This document shows, piece by piece, positions 59,276-64,000 of a DNA stretch of 64,000 nucleotides (position 1 is its first letter; the number at the start of each line of letters is the position of its first letter). The notes under the pieces were generated by a model. The model was not told the origin of the DNA. It did not search any database and saw only the letters and a program-made list of their open reading frames with translations. The DNA lies in the NCBI RefSeq assembly GCF_014356525.2, contig NC_052507.1, positions 47,936,685 to 48,000,684 of the forward strand. Direction: 5' to 3'. The position numbers and the translations under genes were made by a program. Source of the stretch: Nilaparvata lugens. Its lineage: Eukaryota > Arthropoda > Insecta > Hemiptera > Delphacidae.

Positions 59276-59399
59276 TACTCGTGTTAGCCTCTTCCTGTTT
59301 CTTGGTTACATTTCCCTCCATCTGCTTCAATATCAACAATTATTAATATTCCACTCATCTCATCAATCCTCTTTGATAATTTCAATGTTTATCTTCTTC

Positions 59400-59870
59400 C
59401 CACTTTCATCAGATGTTTGATACTCAACTGTCTACTTTATTTACCACTACCGTCAAGCCGCTTTCAATTCCATTCTCGTTTTTCTTCCTTCTTCTACTAT
59501 ATTATCAATTTTCCACGTTCATCTTTCCCAATCATTCTCTATTCTTCCCTTTTTTTCTTCATTTATTTTCCCTATGATTTTCTAAATCCTTCTTCCAGCC
59601 TTCATTTTTCTTATATCTATCCTAGTCGTCTTTACCTCTTCAAGCATCACTTTTTGTTTCTCTCGTTCCTCCTCATTTCACTCTTCTCTCTCACTCTCAC
59701 GTCACACTTCTCCCACGCCCTTCCTCTTCATTATCCTTTTCCTATTTCGCCCCTCCTCCTTATTTTCTCCATCTTCCTTTTCCTCCTCCTCCTCCCTCCT
59801 ATTCCTACTCCTCATCTCACACTTCTCTTTCTCTCTCTGCTCGTCATTTCCCCCTCCCTTGTTCATCTTC
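59400..59870 (+). repeat. second pyrimidine-rich tract
   Basis: About 470 bp of C/T-rich plus strand (TTCCTCCTCCTCCTCCCTCC near 59778). The 162-codon ORF here is Leu/Ser/Phe/Pro-rich because of the composition and is not treated as a gene. Confidence 0.8.
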
Positions 59871-59992
59871 TTCAAGGGGGAGCTAATGGTACGCCAAAAG
59901 AGTAGCATCGTCAGCAAAATAGCTAACAAAAGAACAAGCGCACTGAAAAGTTGTGAAAAACTTTCTTCGTTAGATGCATTGTTTGCCATCAT
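59702..59992 (-). CDS. candidate small membrane protein ORF, uncertain
   Basis: The 96-codon ORF begins MMANNASNEESFSQLFSALV and continues into LLLAILLTMLLFW, a clear single membrane span (about residues 17-33), then RTISSPLKK. From about residue 42 it enters the pyrimidine tract and becomes Glu/Arg low complexity, so only the first part looks genuine. An acceptor-like TTGTTTTAAG directly precedes the ATG. The span followed by basic residues recalls the N-terminus of the SRP receptor beta subunit, but no GTPase domain follows and no good donor is seen. It may be a first exon, a fragment or chance. Confidence 0.28.
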   Translation of the reverse strand: MMANNASNEESFSQLFSALVLLLAILLTMLLFWRTISSPLKKMNKGGGNDEQREKEKCEMRSRNRREEEEEKEDGENKEEGRNRKRIMKRKGVGEV

Positions 59993-60454
59993 CTTAAAAC
60001 AACCTTTTCTAATTTTGCAGCAAAGTTATGAACGGCCAGACTACTTTTACTCCTCATGTCCAATGGTCTGACCCAGAAACTTCCCTGCTAGCTGGCATAA
60101 AAAGAGTAGCAGTGCGTTACATTTCCTCTCAGTGCCATAGAGTTAGTGTCTAGCGAACTTTCGCTCATATCTGTCTATGAATGCTCTCCATTCTCCAATA
60201 TACACCATAAACTTCTGCATGTCAGATAGTAGCAGATTACCTAGTAGCAAAGTGCATTCTACTTTTTCCATATTTTTGGCAAGTTACTTTGGCCAACTTA
60301 CTCTCAGCTGCTCACCATATTGAGTCCCATGTAGGAAGTTCCAGAAGATGACGTCATTTATTGGAAACTGATCGAGTTATTTCAATCGGAAGAAAAATTG
60401 TGTATGAAATCTTCAGTTTTCTTCTAAAGTTGTAAGATTCTGGAAAGGAACTTA
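59993..60454. other. intergenic DNA, nothing firm
   Basis: Moderately complex sequence. A minus-strand donor-like GAGA|GTAAGT lies near 60297. No reading frame stands out. Confidence 0.3.
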
Positions 60455-61073
60455 TGGCCGGTTGCAGAGTCGTCACATAAAGTTAAAATCAGGCATTTAA
60501 CTTATTTATGAAGCCATAACTCCACTTTTCGTTGCACAGATGTCAAAGGAAACTATAGCTCCCATAAAACTAAAAACGCACAATTAGACACATGATTTCG
60601 TTGCAGAGTCGTCAAATAGAGCTTATTTATGTCTCCGATCGCTAAAAACAGTCATTTAAGTTATGGGCCCGAAGTCGTGCTGTTGAATCTAATATTTTTC
60701 TCTCCCTATGTTTTTTCAAGTTGTTTATTAGCTCCAAATCGCTATGGCACCAAATAAATATGGTGAGAAATCTCGCCAAAAGCCAAGAGACGCAAAGAGA
60801 TATGGTTTATCAATTTCATGTGAGGTCTTTTAGGTATGTTCACAGTGATATCGATTAAAACTTTCCTTTATGCCAAGACATTGGTTGGATAGAAGCATGT
60901 GCGGAAATGTACGGAAAAAAGTTAATAGAGCTGCAGTGTGACCTATGTGTGATGCTAATTCGAGATATAGCTGAATGAGCTTCCGCAAACGACTGTGCAA
61001 CGACCAACCATTTATGTGAGTGATGTCTCACATAGCTATGTTTGATTTTATATAACGACTCTGCAACCGGGCA
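60455..61073. mobile_element. PIF/Harbinger-type MITE with TTA target duplication
   Basis: Terminal inverted repeats TGGCCGGTTGCAGAGTCGT and ACGACTCTGCAACCGGGCA (one mismatch), flanked by TTA on both sides (60452-60454 and 61074-61076). A 3-bp TWA duplication is the mark of PIF/Harbinger. The end motif GTTGCAGAGTCGTCA recurs inside at about 60602, followed by similar sequence, suggesting a nested or duplicated end. The interior has a 29-codon ORF (MAPNKYGEKSRQKPRDAKRY) too short to interpret. Confidence 0.8.
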
Positions 61074-61721
61074 TTAGTTTGGGAGCATTTCTGTAAACAA
61101 AAGTTTTCTAAAGGTCAAAAATCGAAAATTCATATTCCAAGTTGAAGGCTGTATCACTCAATTCTGAGTGAAAACAATTAGGCCTACATGAAATAAGTTG
61201 ATTATATTTTATTTGATGTAACTTTTAACTTGGTGTAACACATAAGATATAAAATACATATAATATAATATAGGCCTATTCGGAGTTGAACTTAACACAA
61301 ATTAGAGTATATTCCCTTCAAGCTCTCACGCTTTCACGGAATTCAGTAGAAAACATTTTATTTCATCTTCAGCCCATACATTATTATTTATGATTATTAT
61401 CGGAGTACATCGTTGATATCACAGATTTCCCCTTCTCATTTATCAAGCTCCTCTTTCTCTCCTATCCCTGGTTATGGCTCTCTCTGGTTATGTCAAGTGA
61501 TTAAATGTGCGTTAGTTTGGCTCTGTCTCCTAATAGATATTTTGTAGGGTTATACAGTTCAATTCACTACAAATTATACATCAAGTTATTCAGTTTCTCG
61601 AGCTAAATTCAATTATATTTTTGATTAACTCACACTCTTTTTATTTATCTTGAAAAAACATTCCTAATTCTTCAGTCTACCTTCTCGCCTGTAAAAGTGT
61701 AAATCCACGTAACGGTACACT
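61074..61721. other. intergenic DNA
   Basis: AT-rich; two TAGGCCTA palindromes (61179-61186, 61271-61278). 61430-61720 may be the 5' UTR of the LINE ORF1 that follows. Confidence 0.4.
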
Positions 61722-62353
61722 ATGTTTCGACCAAACAGAGGCACTCCGAAGAATGAGGTCAATGCTCCATAGCCAGGGCCTTCTCCAGCTATTTCTGGAT
61801 CATTGTCTGGAGAGACTCTCCGCATTATTCGACAGCAAATCTGAGAATCTGTACAAAATGCCGTCTCAATGGCTGTGAAGTCTATTTTCGAGGAACTTCA
61901 GGCATTGAAGGAGGAGAACAAGCAGCTGCACGATAGAATTCGTGAGCTGGAGGTGTCTTGTCATCTGTAGGTCGAAGACCTCGAGCAATACGGGCGCCGA
62001 CATTCAATACATATTTTTGGGATCCCCTGCTGGCGCTTGATGTCTTTAACAAGAAGCTGAACGTGCCCGTGACTCTGGCAGATGTCAACTGCTCACATCA
62101 CATTGGAAGGCGTCAACCACCTCAACAAGGGCAAGCGAAACCCAAGGACTGACCCATCATAGTTCGACTCTGCAGCTACCAGACCAGGAAGATGATCTTC
62201 GCCACTAAGAGGAAGCTGAACGGTTCCGGCATCACCATTCGCGAGGATCTGACTGTGGAGCATCTCAAGATCCTCAATGCTGCGGGCGACCATCATGGGC
62301 ACAGGAATGTCTGGTCATCTGACGGGAGGATCAAGATCTCCATCGGCGAGTAA
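61722..62353 (+). pseudogene. orphan LINE ORF1 (coiled coil and RNA-binding domain)
   Basis: From ATG at 61722: MFRPNRGTPKNEVNAP, stop, a Ser/Pro-rich stretch, stop, then a coiled coil FEELQALKEENKQLHDRIRE, stop, then VEDLEQYGRRHSIHIFGIP, the conserved entry to the ORF1 RNA-binding domain. After a frame change: HHIGRRQPPQ, stop, IIVRLCSYQTRKMIFATKRK, TIREDLTVEHLKILNAA and VWSSDGRIKISIGE, with TAA at 62351. Third positions are GC-rich, unlike the LINE at 19-24 kb, so this is another family. No endonuclease or RT follows. Confidence 0.85.
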
Positions 62354-62604
62354 GGATCCAAGAGGGTCCACACAGTCGAGAGGATGACCGACCTTCAAAA
62401 AATAAAGGTAAATTCCAGGATTCGATGACTAAGGTGCCCTTCACTACAACAATAGGAAATTCATATTAATAGATTTCACAGTAGATATACCTTGGCATTT
62501 TTCATGAGCTGGCTTTCTGTTCTATAAATGAATCTTTTCACTGCTATCTATGATTATATACAGGGTCTGTATAATAAGTAACCAGACTGACCTCAGAAAA
62601 TTAT

Positions 62605-63048
62605 TTATTGGCAAAATATGTACAATTTTTCTATAGGAATCTTCGAAGTAGTTCCCATTGGAGTCGATAACACGTTGATACCGGATTTTTCAATCCCTGA
62701 ATTTCCCTGGCAGTCGGCAACCTGTAAGCTGTCTAGAGCCCTCGTCATAGCACATTGAGCATTTTCCAGAGTTCTGAACCGCGTCCCCTCAAGTGTCTTG
62801 ATCTTGGGGAACAGAAAGATTTCCGGTGGTGCCATGAACGGGCTGTAAGGAGGATGTGGCAACGTTACCCTCGACTGTTTGGCCAACTGTTCGGTGATGA
62901 GCAGGCAGATGTGCAATGGAGCATTGTCGTGATGGGGAATCCACAAATTGGCAATCCCCGGACAGACTCCATGAACCCGGACGGTTAGTCGATGGAGCAA
63001 CTCTCTGTAGTACTGGTCAGTCACAAAGAGTTTGTGCCACCCGGCCAA
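62605..63048 (-). pseudogene. mariner transposase C-terminal half, left arm
   Basis: Contains HHDNAPLH (second catalytic Asp kept), TLPHPPYSP and PPEIFLFPKIK, where the third acidic residue, 34 positions on in the DD34D scheme, is Glu. After GTRFRTLENAQ the protein drifts out of frame relative to the right arm. The open frame extends 147 codons but lacks residues before the catalytic core. Confidence 0.8.
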
Positions 63049-63069
63049 ACTTCAGTATTACAGAGAGGT

Positions 63070-63439
63070 GCTCCGTCGACTAACCACTTGGGTTCATAGA
63101 GCCCGTCTGGGGATTGCCGATTCATGAATCCTCCATCACAACAATGCTCCGTCGCACACCGGCCTGCTCGTCACCGAGCAGTTGGCCAAACAGTCGAGGG
63201 TAACGTTGCCACATCCTCCTTACAGCCCGGATATAGCACCACCGGACTTCTTTTTGTTCCTCAAGATCAAGAGACAACTCAAGGGGACGCGGTTCGGAAC
63301 TCTGGAAAACGTTCAATGTGTTAGTACGAGGGCTCTAGACAACATAGAGGTTGCCGACTTCCAGGGAGCGTTCAGGGATTGGAAAATCTGGTATCAACGT
63401 GTTATCAACTCCAATGGGGACTACTTTGAAGATTTCTAA
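63070..63439 (+). pseudogene. mariner transposase C-terminal half, right arm
   Basis: Reads YYREVLRRLTTWVHRA, a stop, HHNNAPSHTG (second catalytic Asp changed to Asn), then in the 63182 frame TLPHPPYSPDIAPPDFFLFL with the third Asp kept, GTRFGTLENVQ and WYQRVINSNGDYFEDF before the stop. There are 34 residues between the two catalytic positions, the DD34D spacing of mariner. Confidence 0.85.
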
Positions 63440-63511
63440 AAAACAATTGTACATATTTTGCCAATAAAAAATTTCCTGAGGTCAGTCCGGTTACTTATTA
63501 TACAGACCCTG

Positions 63512-64000
63512 TATAAGGCAATTATTTCAAACTAAGGAGACCACATTTGTTAATACTGATTTATAATTTATCTTGATATTAATTCCCAAAACTACGTTCA
63601 ATGCATCAACTACTATACTAAAGAGGGTACTTAGAAAATCATTATCTCTATTCTTACTAATAATTACATCTCTTACCAAAATTATTTCCATAATTAATAA
63701 TTTTTGAAATGCTGAATTTCAAATGAATTGGATGATTAATATACGTTATAGATATAGATGTAATCTATAGGTATAGATAGTAATCTCTTCTATATTAGGT
63801 GTACATAATGATATCTTCTACTATTGCCACAGCTAGAACAATAGAAGCTAATGTGTGAAGAATTATTGATAGAGCAGAAGGGGGGGGGGTAGTCTGTTCA
63901 TATGCTTATAGAGGGGCTGTGTTACATTTAACATTATCTTAGACATTCATCACTAGAATATTACAGTACTTAATTTACTACTTTTATCGTTATTGCAACT
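63512..64000. other. AT-rich DNA to the window end
   Basis: Nothing recognised apart from a ten-base G run near 63880. Confidence 0.45.

Larger units (their letters stand above)
62561..63511. mobile_element. mariner fold-back element: two inverted transposase C-terminal halves
   Basis: A 951 bp element flanked by TA on both sides. Ends are CAGGGTCTGTATAATAAGTA and its exact complement. The left arm (62561-about 63050) encodes a transposase C-terminal half on the minus strand. The right arm (about 63053-63511) encodes the same part on the plus strand. Both begin at the same point of the protein (just before YYRE) and run outward to the terminal repeat, so the element is two 3' halves joined head to head. 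No N-terminal DNA-binding half is present. Confidence 0.88.

Noticed and set aside
59417..59905. 162-codon plus-strand ORF
   Set aside because: Composition follows the pyrimidine tract; there is no motif and the Leu/Ser/Phe/Pro bias is not protein-like.
1..64000. Prokaryotic features (operons, ribosome binding sites, CRISPR arrays, riboswitches) or an rRNA gene
   Set aside because: None seen. Introns, LINEs, MITEs and a Polycomb-group gene show this is insect nuclear DNA.

Overview
The window is eukaryotic nuclear DNA from an insect: AT-rich, with spliceosomal introns, a Polycomb-group RING finger (PCGF) gene fragment, many decayed LINE and DNA transposons, and no bacterial-style gene packing. 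Several repeat families look like those I associate with sap-feeding Hemiptera, planthoppers in particular. That is an inference from memory of repeat style, not a test.

Host genes. The clearest is the 3' part of a plus-strand PCGF3-type gene (Drosophila l(3)73Ah relative). One exon at 2074-2217 and the terminal exon at 8583-8708 together encode the RAWUL domain; the RING exons must lie left of the window. The 6.4 kb intron between them holds an antisense LINE that is itself split by younger insertions. Elsewhere there is an intact 248-codon ORF with a poly(A) signal (51459-52205, unrecognised, rich in Tyr/Asn/Gln), and weaker minus-strand candidates: an exon-like segment at 18528-18643, an exon-like 58-codon ORF at 50290-50477, and a short ORF with one membrane segment near 59.7-60.0 kb.

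Mobile DNA. 0.4-0.8 kb: LINE scrap. 3.5-8.4 kb: CR1-group LINE (ORF1, endonuclease pieces, RT) in the PCGF3 intron. 6.9-7.45 kb and 62.56-63.51 kb: two unrelated mariner-type fold-back elements, each made of two transposase 3' halves facing outwards. 13.4-15.9 kb: a 2.5 kb palindrome with an A-B-B'-A' layout. 16.67-17.70 kb: a 1,028 bp hAT element with a perfect 8-bp target-site duplication. 19.2-23.9 kb: a nearly full-length LINE with a 2A-like NPGP motif near its ORF1 start. 27.4-28.2 kb: RTE-type LINE 3' end. 31-33.5 kb: nested small elements and two tRNA-Lys-like relics. 44.9-45.4 kb: tandem repeat of about 156 bp. 47.0-48.8 kb: tandem array of a probably Helitron-like element with a TG core. 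60.46-61.07 kb: PIF/Harbinger-type MITE with TTA duplications. 61.7-62.35 kb: orphan LINE ORF1.

The rest is AT-rich noncoding DNA with microsatellites, an 0.7 kb purine-rich tract (53.3-54.1 kb) and pyrimidine-rich tracts (58.7-59.9 kb). Nothing suggests an operon, CRISPR array or other prokaryotic system. The most unusual features are the outward-facing transposon fold-backs, the A-B-B'-A' palindrome and the 2A-like LINE.
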